A stretch of 64,000 nt of DNA. Source: Neostapfia colusana (Eukaryota > Streptophyta > Magnoliopsida > Poales > Poaceae). The notes below the pieces were generated by a model. That model saw nothing but the letters and a program-made list of their open reading frames with translations. It was not told where the DNA came from and did not search any database. Positions 24,231-37,811 of the stretch are shown here, one piece after another (the stretch's first letter is position 1; the number at the start of each line of letters is the position of its first letter). Position numbers and translations under genes: made by a program. The stretch is taken from the NCBI GenBank assembly GCA_030760725.1, contig JASWHV010000008.1, forward strand, positions 45,456,057 to 45,520,056, written 5' to 3'.

Positions 24231-24233
24231 GGC

Positions 24234-24245
24234 TGGTATCAGAGC
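24234..24245 (+). other. Primer binding site of Gypsy-2
   Basis: TGGTATCAGAGC, complementary to the 3' end of initiator tRNA-Met, three bases after the 5' LTR. Confidence 0.95.
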
Positions 24246-26210
24246 TGCTTAGGGGATAGCACACTAATTAAGGACTGTATTACGGGAAAACTTAGGATTA
24301 CGGTGAGGAATCACTAGTATGCCCAAGTAAGGACTATATTAGCATAGTTAATCAAAGTGGCATGACTAACATATGTGTTATAATTCTGAATTTCGATTAT
24401 GTAACAACGCACCTACCCTCAGGTAAAAATGGTAAGGAACACCACCGAAAGTGGTTCAATTTCGGTTAGCTCCCCTGACGAGGAATGTGGTTCAGGGATA
24501 GGTCTCACAGCTTGTTATGAGACGTCAATATGAAACTCTTAGACTCTTCATGTTCCTGAGTTCATATGAAACGCTGATCCCTAGCGTGCATTAGGGAAGA
24601 AAGTGGAGACTTCGTGTGGTCAGTAATGCGATAGTGTGTTCTGGAAATAGCCTAGGAGGACATATGCAGCGCTTGCCATCATCGTGCCCTGCAGGGCAGT
24701 AGGTGGTATCTGTTGGGGGGTAAAATTCCCAACCGTTATAACCCGTTCATGCTCTACTCGGGTTCCCCGTCGTGTGGTGTAAAAACAAGACCACGTACCT
24801 TGAGACGTGGTTTAACTCAAGGACGGCCGTATGGTAATGATACAGGCGTATGTATTTACTTTCAAATATGGACCTGCCTGAAATGATAACAACCTTTGAG
24901 TGCATCATTATTGAGTGTTCTTCTGCAGGTATTAATCACGTATGTATTCCGTGTAGTACACGTGTGCGAGAGACCGTTTAGTGAAACAATTGAGACGTAT
25001 ATACCGGTATGATCCGGTTAGGATTTTCCTTTTTGGTGAGGAACGTATTACCGACATGTAACCGGCATTTGCATTAAAGATAACGGTAACAAGGAACTAA
25101 AATAACCAAGTTTCAATATTTAGGACCCTGGTTGGGTAGAAAAATTCAATAGTTGATCAGTTTAGTTCAAATGGATTGAAAAACAGAGTGCTCTGTTTTG
25201 GGCAGCAAGTTTACTGAACTTTAACAGAGCATACATCACAGATTATTTAGCCAATGGAGGTGTGGGATATAGTTCTGGAAAGTTGTTTAAGTACTATACA
25301 ACTTTGTTGTAGACTTCCAGAGCAGAATCACACATTAAACTGGTTGAAATTCTAGAGGATTGTAAACTGTCCAGAACCAGGACAGGTTCAAAAACTCTCT
25401 GGACTGTTCTGTTTTTCAAGCATAACATCCTGTAGAAAAATCTAAAATTTTCATATGATACATTTTTGGAAAGGGTAGGAGATATTTTACATCATTTTAA
25501 TTCAAAGTTTCTGAAATTTCGGCAAGGAATTCAGTGGAAATTAGAGTTGAAAACAGCAACTTCCAAAGGAGGTGTTGTTGAAATTCTTCCCGAAATTTGG
25601 TTGACTTTGAATTATCATAACTTCTTAACCAGAGCTGATCTGAGGGCAAATAAATACTCTTTGGAAAGATACTGATGTTAACTTTAACTTTGGTATTCAG
25701 ATTGAGTCATGAAAATGCCCAGCACCAGATCAAAATCTTGGATACGTAGAAACTGGTCATTCTACGCAGAGGAATGGACAGTTGAACTCATTTGAGAGAG
25801 TGCTGTACCCTAAGGGGGTTTGATTACTTCCAATGGGGTAGCACATACTCATGAATTTTTATCTTCAACTAGTGAAAGGTTTGAGTATATGTTCTACTCA
25901 AGATTCTTTTGCTAGATACCATGTTTGTGTCGTATTGAAGAAAAAAGGGTAGTATACGTGATGACAAAGCGATATTAACGTCTCGTAATGACCAAATCTA
26001 GTTGAGATGAACTTCCAAAGAGGAATTCCATCGAGTTGGTTTTAACTAGTTTGTATTTGCTCTGGTAATGGTGTAGCTTGTGCAAATTATTACATTATCT
26101 ATTTACAAGATGTATCGTATTTTTATTGTCATTATGTCTTTTTACGCCTATTTTATTGGACTGCATGAAGTATGTTGTGGGATTGATTTTTTTTGTCGTA
26201 TGGTTGCAGA
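24246..26210 (+). other. Gypsy-2 untranslated leader
   Basis: About 2 kb between the primer site and gag. It resembles the leaders of Gypsy-1 and Gypsy-3 in length, base composition and scattered motifs. No supported gene. Confidence 0.7.
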
Positions 26211-29200
26211 TGATTCACGCATGAGATCGGTGGCTCTACTCAGCAGGGGGGTGATGACTCCCAACCACCTACCTACGACAGTACCCCGCAGCAACAACCA
26301 CCACCGCCGCCTCCGCTTACACTAGCGGATGTGATAGCGGCACTGGTGAGTAATCATGAGGAGCAGACCGATCTACTCCGCACGATCGTGAAGAATACGT
26401 CCCAGGCGGGGGGGGGGGGGGGCGGGGGGATCAAGAAAGGGGGCATCGTGAGCCCCACACTGTGACGTACTCGGATTGCATGAGTATGCATCCTTCGGTG
26501 TTCACCGAAGCGGCAGAACCCCTGGAGGCCGGCAACTGGCTGCGGATTGAGTCCAAGTTCGGGCTGCTCCAATGTACGGAGCAGCAGAAGACTCTCTTCG
26601 CGGCACAGCAGCTTCACGGTGCCGCTGGTGCGTGGTGGGCGAACTATGTCACCTCAGTGCCTGCTGGCCACGCCGTGGAGTGGGAAGAATTCCAGGAGGC
26701 ATTCCGCGCCTATCATATCCCTCCCGGTATAATGAAGAGGAAGTTCCAAGAATTCTTGGAGCTGAAGCAAAGCGGGAGGATTGCCCACGACTACTCCCGT
26801 GCCTTCAACCATCTAGCACAGTATGCATCGGATTATGTCTCCACCGAGGAGAAGAATCGAGAGCAGTTGTATCGGGGGTTAAACCCCGAGATTAAGACAC
26901 ATCTCGTACAATGCAATTGCGGCACTTTCAACGACCTCATCAATGCCGTGATCATGCAGGAAGATGCTCAGCGGGAATTGGCAGCTGAGCAGCGAAAGCG
27001 CAGCACTCCATCCAGCAGCGGGGGTGGAGCTCCTAAAAAATACCGCATGGTGTATCGGACACCATCCGGTCAGCAGTGGCATCCACCGGCACGACCTCAG
27101 CAGTTCGGGGGTCATTCTTTTCAGCCACCTCCATTCCGACCGCCGATGCCACCACCGCGACCGCAACAGCAGCAGCAGACGGTACCCCGGGCGTTTCCAC
27201 CGCCACAATGCGCCCCGGGTTTCCGTCCGCCGATCAGCGGAGGACCGCCTCGCTACAACTGCTACACGTGTGGCCAGGCGGGCCATTTCTCGAAGGACTG
27301 TCCCCAAGGGCAGCAGAGCAGCGGCCAAGCCCAATATCAGGGCGGTGCTCGAGGCCGACCTCCGGTCAAGAAAGGACGTAAGCGAACCGGGGGCATTTGC
27401 AATCTTGACAATGAGGACGCCCCGGAGGGAGAAAACGTGCTGGCGGGTACGTTCACTCTCAACGATCAAGCAATCATCATATTATTTTATTCTGGTGCAA
27501 CCCACAACTTCATAAGTGTATCATATGTGGTTAAGCATCGACTGGAAGCCTTTTCAACCGAGTGCTCTTATATGATTTGCTCACCGGGAGGGAAAATTTC
27601 AGCAACTATGATGATCCTAAAAGCACCACTGTGCTTAGGTGGGAGGATATATCCCGCTACTATGATTATTCTTGAGGGGCAGAACATTGATGCAATCTTA
27701 GGGATGTCATGGGTAAGTTACACTGGCGCTGTCCTAGAAACATTATCACGGACGGTTCACCTCAACTCCCCACTACACCGTCTGCAGTCCCTCATACTAG
27801 ACAATCCAGTCCCGGAAGTTTCAGCCGCCTATAATACTGAAGCTCCCAAGTTACAGGACATCCCTGTAGTCTGGGAATACCCCGACGTGTTTCCGGATGA
27901 TCTTCCGGGCATGCCACCTGAACGGGATGTGGAGTTCAAGATAGAACTTGCACCCGGGACTACTCCCATGTCACGGAGACCGTACAAAATGGCTCCGAAC
28001 GAGCTGGCTGAGTTGAAAGAACAGCTCAATGATTTGTTGAGTGAAGGTTTCATTAGACTGAGTTCCTCACCTTGGGGATGCTCGGCGCTGTTTGTCAAGA
28101 AGAAGGATGAAACCTTGAGGCTGTGTGTGGATTACTGGCCGCTCAACACCGTCACCATCAAGAACAAATATCCAGTGCCCCACATTGACATACTGTTTGA
28201 TCAGCTTGTGGGTGCAAGTGTGTTTCCGAGATGGACCTTCGCTCCGAGTATCATCAAATAAAAATCCGAGCGGAGGATACCCCGAAGACGGCCTTCTCGA
28301 CGAGATATGGCCTATATGAATATCTCGTCATGTCCTTTGGTCTCACCAATGCTCCGGCACATTTCATGTACCTTATGAACTCGGTGTTCATGCCGGAGCT
28401 GGACAAGTTTGTTGTGGTGTTCATTGATGATATCTTGGTTTACTCCAAGACAGAAGCAGAACACGCCAAACACATGAGAATCATTTTTCAACGATTACAG
28501 GACCATAAGCTCTATGCCAAGTTCAGCAAATGTGAGTTTTGGATCAACCAAGTACCATTTTTAGGACATATCAACTCAGCAGAAGGCATTGTGGTTGATC
28601 CAAGAAAAATTGAACAAGTGCTGAAATGGAAAGCTCCCACTTCTATCCATGAAGTCAGAAGCTTCCTCGGTTTAGCAGGATATTACCGGAGATTCCTTCC
28701 AAGCTTCTCCGAGCTGGCTAAGCCGATGACAGAATTATTGAAGAAGGGAACAAAATATGTTTGGAACGCAGCATGTGATGGAGCGTTCCAAGCATTGGTG
28801 AAGCATCTCACAACAGCCCCGATCTTAGCCCAACCGGATACGACCAAGTCCTTCGACGTGTATTGTGATGCGTCTGGTATCGGGCTCGGCTGCGTGTTGG
28901 TGCAAGAAGGACGTGTGGTCGCGTATGGCTCACGCCAACTTCAAAACCATGAGCAGCACTATCCGACTCATGATCTTGAGCTCGCTGCTGTGGTTTTGGC
29001 ACTGAAAATGTGGAGGCACTATCTCCTGGGGAATTTTGTGCATCTCTACACCGACCACAAGAGCTTAAAATATATCTTCACCCAGAAGGAGTTGAATATG
29101 AGGCAAAGGAGGTGGTTAGAACTAATCAAATATTATGATATTGAGATTCATTACCACCCCGGCAAGGTGAATGTGGTTGTCAACACGCTGAGTTGGAAAT

Positions 29201-30729
29201 CACATGTCCATAATCTCACCATGACACAGGTGGAAGAGGAAGAGCCGAGTTTATACTTGGTTCCTTATGGATCACTCTACAACCTTGCTCTCATCCCTAC
29301 AATTAGGGTGGATATCATTGCAGCTCAGAAAGTTGACAAGGGCATGGAACATCTCCGGAGACGGATAGACAGCGGGGATATTAAATGTTTCCGGAAAGAT
29401 GATGAGGGGACGATGTAGTTCAATGACCGCATAGTCGTACCCCGGAATATGGAGCTGAGGAAGAAGATCTTTGATGAGGCTCACTTGTCTAAATTCTCCA
29501 TTCATCCGGGCAGCAACAAAATGTACCAAGATTTGAAAAGAAAATTTTGGTGGACACGTATGAAGCGGGAAGTGGCTAAATACGTGTCCGAGTGTGATAC
29601 GTGTAGACGAGTGAAAGTGAATCACATGAGAAAATCAGAGCTGTTGCAACCCTGAAAATTCCAGCATGGAAGTGGGAAGATGTGAGCATGGATTTCATTG
29701 TGGGATTACCCCTGACTTCCAACAAGAATGATTCCGTTTGGGTAATCTTGACCGGCTAACCAAGTCGGCTCACTTCATTCCCCGTGCATACACGTTACAA
29801 TGCCAGCAAGTATGCGGAGTTGTACATTGCAAGAATCCTATGCTTGCATGGGGTACCCAAGACCATAATCTCAGATCGAGGGGCACTGTTTGTAGCTTGT
29901 TTCTGGGAGCAGTTGCACGATGCATTGGGTGCTAAACTGATCACAAGCTCCGCTTATCACCCTCAGACAGATGGGCAAACTGAGAGGGTGAACCAAGTAT
30001 TAGAAGACATGTTGAGAGCGTGTGCCATCCACCACGGTAGAAACAGGGATAATCATCTACAGTTGGCGGAATTCTCATACAACAATGGCTATCAACCGAG
30101 TATCAAGATGGCGCTCTCTACGGTCGCAAATGCCGCACCCCATTGAACTGTTGCGAGTCTGGTGAAAGGGTCACATTCGGGGTTGATGTGGTGAACGACG
30201 CAGAAGAGTGCGTTCGGATGATTAAAGCAACTTGGAGGCCGCTAAATCTCGACAGAAAAGCTACGCTGATAAGAGGCGTTGGCCACTGCACTTCGACGTC
30301 GGGGAACATTTGTACCTCCGTGTATCTCCGATGAAAGGCGTGCACCGATTCAGCGTGAAGGGGAAGCTCGCTCCCCGATTTATTGGACCCTATGCTATCA
30401 CCGAGAAGTGTGGACCAGTGGCGTATAGACTGGAGTTACTGGCATCTCTCGCTGGTGTTCACGACGTTTTCCATGTGTCACAGATACGGAAATGTCTGAA
30501 ATATACGGCTGCTATTCCCACCAAAGACATTGGCGAGCTGCAACCGGATTTGACGTATCCTGGATATCCGGTGGCAATTATTGATGAGAAGGCTCGGACC
30601 ACACGTAGCCAAACGTTTTGGTTCTACAAGAAGCTGTGGAGCAACCACACCGCTGAAGAAGTGACTTGGGAGAGCGAGGAGTTCCTTCGCTCAAACTACC
30701 CGGACTTCGTGGCGTCTCATTACGGGTAA
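26211..30729 (+). pseudogene. Gypsy-2 gag-pol, inactivated
   Basis: The gag start region (about 26211) has an early stop and a run of 15 G at 26408-26422 that disrupts the frame. Gag is open from 26462 and includes the CCHC knuckle CYTCGQAGHFSKDC at 27260-27301. The protease motif reads LFYSGATHNF, so the catalytic Asp is Tyr (codon 27488-27490). RT is frameshifted near 28228 by one missing base. Its FIDD active site (28426-28431) and RNase H follow in the next frame to 29418, where TGG has become TAG. The integrase zinc region (29449-29640) and catalytic core, with SDRGALF and GQTERVNQ, are spread over several frames. The C-terminal chromodomain-like tail (WSNHTAEEVTWESEEFL) ends at 30729. 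Confidence 0.95.
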
Positions 30730-30782
30730 GTACCTATTACATCGTCGTCTCTTCCTTTATAATCTCGGGACGAGATTCTTTT

Positions 30783-30795
30783 AAGCGGGGAGAGA
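30783..30795 (+). other. Polypurine tract of Gypsy-2
   Basis: AAGCGGGGAGAGA directly before the 3' LTR start at 30796; it would prime plus-strand DNA synthesis. Confidence 0.85.
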
Positions 30796-33700
30796 TGTAA
30801 AAGCCCGAGAATGGACTTGCTAAAATGTTCATCACATCACCACACCACAGCTCATTTGGTGGGTAGCTCACGAACATTTGTGAAGAGCAAGTAAACACAA
30901 TCAAGAGGGTGATTAGAGGGGAAACCCATAACTCCAAAAAAATAGGAGTTCATACACATAAACATGAGAGGCTGAGCTCACCCCTAGACCTTAAATATTC
31001 TTGGGAAGGCTCAGGCCAAGTTTCATGCAAATCCAAGCCTTTTTGAGGCACTTTTGGAGACATTTGAAAAAGGGGCTATTTGAATGCAAATTCAAATTTT
31101 AGCTAGTTTTCTTCACTTGAATTCAAAAGTTGACTTCATATTCAAACTCAGCACATTTTTCTGAGTTAGTCCACCAATTTTCATCCTCATTGGAGTTCAT
31201 CTTGTCGGGAGCTAAATTTGCACGAATTCAAAACTGAATTTAAATTCCAAATTCAAATGTGAAGCAAATTTAGCCAAGCCAATTTCAAAATTGAGGAATC
31301 CAAATTTGCTCACTGACTTGGGGGCTAAGCTTACCATTTAAGTGTGGTAGATGGGATATTTGCAGCAAAAATTGGAAAAGAATTAGAGGGGAGGGGTACC
31401 CAATGGTCAGTAGATTTTCAACTGAAGTCTGCTCTGTTCTTTCACTCGAACGACGCATGAGTGCACGCAAGCTCCCGAACGACGGCGTCCAACCGCCTCA
31501 TTCCTGTGCCACCTTCTTCTCTGAGGCTGGGCTCACCGAGTGAAACATCGTGCCCTGCCGCCATACAGCCCACGTGAACAGCTCGCTCGTTCTTACCCTC
31601 CACAGCCTCGCAGAGCCCAAAGAACACGAGCCGCCGTGCGACTTCCTCGATTCTCCGGTGCCTGGCCGACACAAGCTAGTTCATGCCCGATGATCAACAC
31701 AAGAAACCATCACCCTAAGGTGCTTGTCATGCTAGTCCAAACCGCTCGTCATTTCATGCGGTGTTGTGGGAGAATTTCCCCGGTTAAACTTCGGTGTTCA
31801 TAGAACCGAGCTTCTCCAAACTCCAAAATTCGTGGGGATTAGCTCACCACAGTGTATGCCGAGCTATACACGTGTTCTAGACCTTCCAACGGCCATCTAG
31901 GACCAAAAAGTACAAAAAACCGTGGAGTATAGGCTCTGGTTGTCGAGTTTTTCAAGCCGCCGCCGATATGTGACCTAGGTCGACGGTGAACTCCTATTTC
32001 CGGCCTTTTTCACGGTGAACTAGCACCATTTTCGTGCTTAAAAGTTCACCATGAAGCTGTAGGGCCGAGGGTTGCTCGTAATGAGCCTCGGTAGGCGCCG
32101 GGCGACATCGCCGGAGTTAATCCGTAGCGGCGGCTCGTCGCCGACGGGTTTCCGGCCACCTAGAGCTTCGGCTGACCCTGGGGATAAGTTCCTCATGTCC
32201 AAAAAGGTAGAGGCGGCGAGCTTGGGCCCTAGAGGAGGCAGGGAAAGCCCTTCCGGCCGACCTCACCGGAGATCGCCGCCGCTGAGCTTGGGCGCGCGTG
32301 GGTAAGAAGAAAGGCACGGTGGGGCCCACGTGCAGGGTTTAAACATTTCTTTGAATTTCAGATTGTGGTTCAAACTTCAACTAGCCATAACTTTTGCTAG
32401 GAGGCTCCAAATTAATTGAACCAAATTTTTTGGATTCATATTTTCATGTAATTTCCAGCAAAACAAGTTTCAGCTCATGAAACTTATTATTTGTCCAGAA
32501 TTAATTCCCTAAAATTTAAACTGTTGGGAATTTTATCTGGAGAATTCCTTGGTGGAAAATTCTGAAATTTGGCTGGGATGTTCATTTGAAAATCCTTAAG
32601 TAACAGGAAAAATTTCAGATCCAAACAAGTTAATTTAGTCCTCCTAATGGTGTGATTAAGTGAACTGCCCTGAGAAAATGGAAAAATGTACAGAAACATT
32701 TTTCAGATTTTCTCAAATCTTGTTTAGGGCATAACTTCCTCTAGGATTCTTCAAATGACATGAATCCACTTCCATTAGAACCATCTCAAATTCTATTTTC
32801 CAGAAATTAATGGGTTGAACCATGAATTCGCTGGAAATCCTTAGAAGCTCTAGTAATGACCAAATAGAATTTTATTTGTACAGAGCTCAAATGAACTTTG
32901 TTTCAGACGAAACATGGTCAAGTCTCTGGTTAGGATCCTACCAAGCCAACATAAATATTTCAGAGCCAAAGGGGAGGGCTAGGTAGAGTTATGGTATTTA
33001 CATAGTCAGTTCCAAACTTTGTATTTAAATTGACATATCGTTAATTGCTTACGTGTAGTCGCTGAAGGCAAGGAAACCCCGGAAGTGCTGGACTTTCTCC
33101 TTCTGGATGAAGCACTAACCTTAGACCAGCAGCAACAAGGCAATCCCCGGTTTGCATTAACAAGTTTTACAAAGTTTTGCTTTATGTATACTTAGCGTGA
33201 GGTATGTTTGTGCATTAGGTGTAGGATGGATGAAACCCCAAGTGCATAACCAGATTATTCCTACAAGAGTGAGGGTAGTGTCTAAGTCCTCGAGTAGTCT
33301 GGCTATGCTTAATATTCATAGGACTTCGGTACAAGTCGAGTAGTTGGAATCTACTCGCGAGTATAGGGTTTGGGACACACGGGATTTGTTCGAGTGATGT
33401 GAGATCACTTTAGTAAGAAAATGAGACTAGGCAGGGGCTAGGGCGGAGCAAGAGGAAGTCTTGTGGCTGCAGCCCTGTCCGTGTCGATTGAGGACCGATC
33501 CGTCTGCGGCCCTGCTGAACAAGTATTGAACGTACCGAAGGCATATTGGATATAGGGGCCCCGATAAACCGATGTGACCTATACCTCCGGGCGTCGAGGC
33601 ATAACACACTAACGGGCAGAGAGAGATGCTCCATGTAGGGAACCTCCTGTCCCTTTGGATGTGACTGGTTCGACGTTTGGGCTGTTTAGTGAAAGGTTGT

Positions 33701-34479
33701 CCCGTACGACATTGAGTGAGCGTGCTGTGGAGCTCCACAGGTGGGCGTACGTGACGTGCTCTTCGGGTATCCCTGCAGGTGTATATCGAGTCGATTCGCT
33801 GTCCCTCGCGGTGATGAGTACCGCTTGTTCACTGCATCGTGACGTAGATAAATTATGGAATATTGTGATTCAATTCTGCTGATACATTAAATTTGATTGC
33901 TACATGTTTGCCACCAAATATCGCTTACTAAATTTCATATTCATGAAATGTTAACTTGTGGCTAAAAGATGAATTAAGGATGAACTTGTAGGCGTGTCCT
34001 TTGCTGCAATGTGCCATCCCATGTTGGTTATGAACTGCATGTAGAGTTTCATATATAGGTGAGTCGGTTAAGACTTGCTGATCCATCGTGCTCATGGTTG
34101 CTGCTATGAGTGTTTTCAGGTGATGACCACCCCACGGACTCGGGTTGCGAGTCCACCGGCGAGGGCTACCCTCCGTCGGGGACCACGGCTGAGTGGGATC
34201 CGTACACGCCAGGCTGAGCTGAGGAGTGAAGCTAGTGTGGGTTGTCTATGGGGCTGGACAACCGACTTTTGCTAGTTAGGTGGGCGTGAGTTGTACAAAG
34301 TTAGCTTCCGCATGTATAAACTCTGTTCTTAGTTGTAAACTGAAGGTTTTTACTAATTTGTACATATTTAGTTGTTTTCCATGTAATACAATGTCCTTCT
34401 TATGCTATGTGCTGTCAGGTGTCGCACCGTGTGGCACCACCCTCTGAGATCCTAGGCGTAGGTATTCCGGTCCGTCACA
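30796..34479 (+). repeat. Gypsy-2 3' LTR
   Basis: It runs from TGTAAAAGCCCG to GTCACA and is followed by the GACTC duplication. This is the longer copy (3684 bp) and keeps the 5' region lost from the other LTR. Confidence 0.95.
33059..34217 (+). other. Putative split small ORF in the Gypsy-2 3' LTR
   Basis: Segment 1 is 33059-33139 (81 nt, after GTGTAG, before GCAATC) with KETPEVLDF. Segment 2 is 34120-34217 (98 nt, after TGTTTTCAG, a good acceptor) and ends at TGA 34215-34217. Both are open and in phase across a gap of 980 nt, although the two Gypsy-2 LTRs have diverged. Confidence 0.45.
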
Positions 34480-34484
34480 GACTC

Positions 34485-34829
34485 CTCAACGGGGACGTAG
34501 ATTCCTGGATGGAATCGAACCTCGGCATAAAATTGTCTCGTATCTTTTTGATATTCCTTCAATTGTTATTTAGGATTGCTAGTTATCATTTGATTTACAT
34601 CTATACCTAGTGTTAAAATTGAGAGTTATTGTGTCTTACTTCACTATACTTGAATAATCATTTATTTTCTGCTGCACAAACACCTGAAGTAAGAACAAGT
34701 CTCACATTGATCCTTTAATTACGATAATACCAGACTAGTCCGGCCCATCTGGAATTAATCAGTTCCCTAAGTGTTTCAGGAAACCGCCTAAAAATTCAAA
34801 GAGCCTATTCACCCCTCCTCTAGGCTACA
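34485..34829 (+). repeat. Copia 5' LTR, second part
   Basis: It continues the copia LTR after the Gypsy-2 insertion and ends ...ggctaca at 34829, seven bases ahead of the primer site. It contains another GACTAGTCCGG motif near 34733. Confidence 0.85.
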
Positions 34830-34835
34830 TTAAAT

Positions 34836-34847
34836 TGGTATCAGAGC
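34836..34847 (+). other. Primer binding site of the copia element
   Basis: TGGTATCAGAGC following the LTR end at 34829, matching initiator tRNA-Met. Confidence 0.9.
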
Positions 34848-37811
34848 AAAACTCTTCAGAAGAGTATCACCACTCGAAGAGACGATGTCAGAGATCAATG
34901 GTGAATCCAAGGGCTTCCATCATGAAAATGATGGTGACGAGGGGAACCAAAAGTTGGAGAAGCTCCTTAATACCATTCAGGACTGCGAGGATGATGATGA
35001 GGAGATGCTCCAACTAAAGGTGCTTATGCGGAAGAAGGCACTCTCCTCCATCGGGAAGAAAATCGAAGACAAAAAGCAAAAAGGGGGTAATCACAAAGAC
35101 TACTCCTGATATCCTTTTAACTATGAGCGCTTAAATTCAAATAATCATTATTTGTCAATTCCATTAGGCAAACCACCTTACTTTGATGGAACGGATTATA
35201 CAATGTGGAAACAAAATATGAAAATGCACCTTATATCTCTTAACCCAAGTCTTTGGCATATAGCGTGTATAGGATTAGATATACCTGATGATGATGAAGA
35301 GTAACCCTGGATCAAGGACAAGCCATTCATCGGAAAGCTCAAGCCGCAGCAGTAATCATCTCATCATTGAGCCGAGACAAGTTCACCAAGGTGGATGGAC
35401 TTGAAATTACTAAAGAAATATGGGACACTCTCAAAACTCCACATGAAGGTGATCGACTTGTGCGTGAAGCCAAGATCGAAATGATAGAAGGTGAATTGGG
35501 AAGGTTTGCCATCGAAGAAGGAGAATCACCTCAAAAGATGTACAATAGACTAAAGTCTCTCATCAATAAGGTGTGAGCCTATGGTAGCAAAAAGTGGACG
35601 GATCATGAGGTGGTCAAGTTAATTCCTAGGGCATTCATGCCTCGAAACTTAACACTCTGCTCCATGATCAGAGAAAGTCCCGGGTTTCAAAAATGACCCA
35701 GGACGAGATTCTTGGCAAGATCATCAACTTTGAAATGATGGAGAAGGAAGCCAAGCATGTAAAGGAACTTGCCGACCTCACCTCGGCAAAAAAGAGAGGA
35801 GTTGCACTAAAAGCAACAAGCAAGCCAGCATCAAAAGAATCTCCAGAAGCTCTTGGGGACGATGATGGTGATGATGAAAGCACTGATATCGATGAAGAAG
35901 ACATGATATTGTTCATCAAAAATTTCAAGAAAATGATGAGAATAAAAAGGGTGGAAACTCAAATGGAAGAAGATACAAGGATAAACAAAGATCCAAGATG
36001 AGGCGAGCATGCTACAATTATGGAGAATATGATCATTTCATGGTTGATTTTCGACATGAAGACAACAAGAGGAAGAGTAAAGACAACAAGTCTCAATAAA
36101 AATATTGAATAAAAAGAGGCAATATGGCCAAGCACATCTAGGGAAGGAATTGGACTCCAATGATGAGTCCTCATGTGAAGAAGAAGAGGAGATGACCACT
36201 ATAGCTATCAAGAAGCCTACCATGAAGTCTACTATATTCCCAACCATGGGAGCATGGATGGACACCAACCACACATGCCTAATGGCCAAGGAAGGAAAAA
36301 GAAAGGTTAAAACCAAATATCCCTCCTTGCATTCTTTTACTAGTGATATTGATAATTCTAGTGATGATGAAGACATACTTAGAGGTTTAGATAAAAATAC
36401 TATAGCTAAAATGGAAATTCTAATGGATGAGATAGTTGATAAGGAGGAGCTAGTCAATCGACAAGAAGATATGATTATTCTCCAAAAGGAGAAATATCTT
36501 AAGATTGAAGGGCTTCTTGAGAGTGAAAAGGAGCGAAGCAAATCACTTGAGCTTGAGTTAGCTTCAAGAAAGGAGACTTGTTTAAAGCTAAAAGACTCAA
36601 ACATTGCACTCAAGGATGAACTTGCTAACTTAACCAAGGTTAACAAGATTCTTGAGGCGCAAGTTGAGGCACTCAAGCAAAGTGATTCTTCTTCATCCTA
36701 TTTAAGATCACCTTCTCAACATGTTGAATTCAAAACTCTTGTAACTTGTACATTTGCTAAAAATGACACCCATGTAAAAGAAAAGTCAAATTTGACAAAA
36801 AACAAGCATCCCTCTTGATGTGGCATGTTTGACAAGGAGAAGGTCAAGTATGCATGCACGAAGTGCATACTTGGTCACAAGACCTCCTAATGTCAAACAC
36901 GGCATTGGGTATTTTTATGGTGAAAGGAAAAACGCTCGAAGCCACAAGGATGATAAGAAGAGAATTTTTTGTCAAGGGAAATTCCTCCCAAGTTTTAAAA
37001 CATAACAATGTTGATAAAATTAACTTTGAAAAGTCAAATGAGCAATAATCTTGTTTAGAACCTTTGATGCTTGATCTGTGCTTATGAAAAACAGTCTTGG
37101 AAAAGTTCATGCCAAATTTGTTGAGCCATGCCATGAGAACACCAAGTCTCATGTGTGGGTTCCCAAGTCACTTGTCACTAACCTCAAAGGACCCAAGTAA
37201 GCTTGGGTACCTAAAACCAAAGCATAGTTTCTTTCTTGCAGGCATATGCATCCGGTGGAGCGAAATGGGTGCTAGATAGTGGATACACAAATCATATGAC
37301 CGGAGAAAGAAAAATGTTTGTGGAGTATGAACAAAATGAAGACTCAAGCGAAGGCATCTGTTTTGGTGACAATAGTCAAGGAAAGGTACTAGGTACCAGT
37401 AAAATAGATATCTCTTCACAACACACACTTTCTCATGTTTTACATGTTGATTCCTTAGATTATAACCTCCTATCCATATCTCAACTATGTGATAAAGGTT
37501 ATAATTGCTTATTCACTAATGAGGGTGTGACCGTCTCTAGAAGGAGTGATGACTCTATTGCTTTCAAGGGTGTCTTAAAGGGAAAACTTTATCTAGTTGA
37601 TTTCAACAAAGATAAAGCCGAACTTGACACATGCCTGATTGCAATAACCAACATGGGTTGGCTGTGGCATAGACTGCTAGCGCATGTTGGTATGAGGAAT
37701 TTACAAAAACTTCTAAAAGGCGATCACATCTGAGGTTTGAAGGATGTTACTTTTGAGAAAAACAGGCCTTGTAGCGCGTGTCAAGCCGGGAAGCAAGTAG
37801 GAGCACCCCAT

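Larger units (their letters stand above)
21032..34479 (+). mobile_element. Gypsy-2: complete but inactive Tekay/Del-like LTR retrotransposon
   Basis: A 13,448-bp element with TG...CA LTRs, a tRNA-Met primer site, a polypurine tract and an exact GACTC duplication at 21027-21031 and 34480-34484. It sits in the 5' LTR of the copia. The 5' LTR is 3199 bp and the 3' LTR is 3684 bp; the difference is mainly a deletion of about 480 bp in the 5' copy. A hand-compared stretch of about 250 bp (23735-23985 against 33985-34235) shows around 8% difference, which indicates an old insertion. The coding region has frameshifts and stops. Confidence 0.95.
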
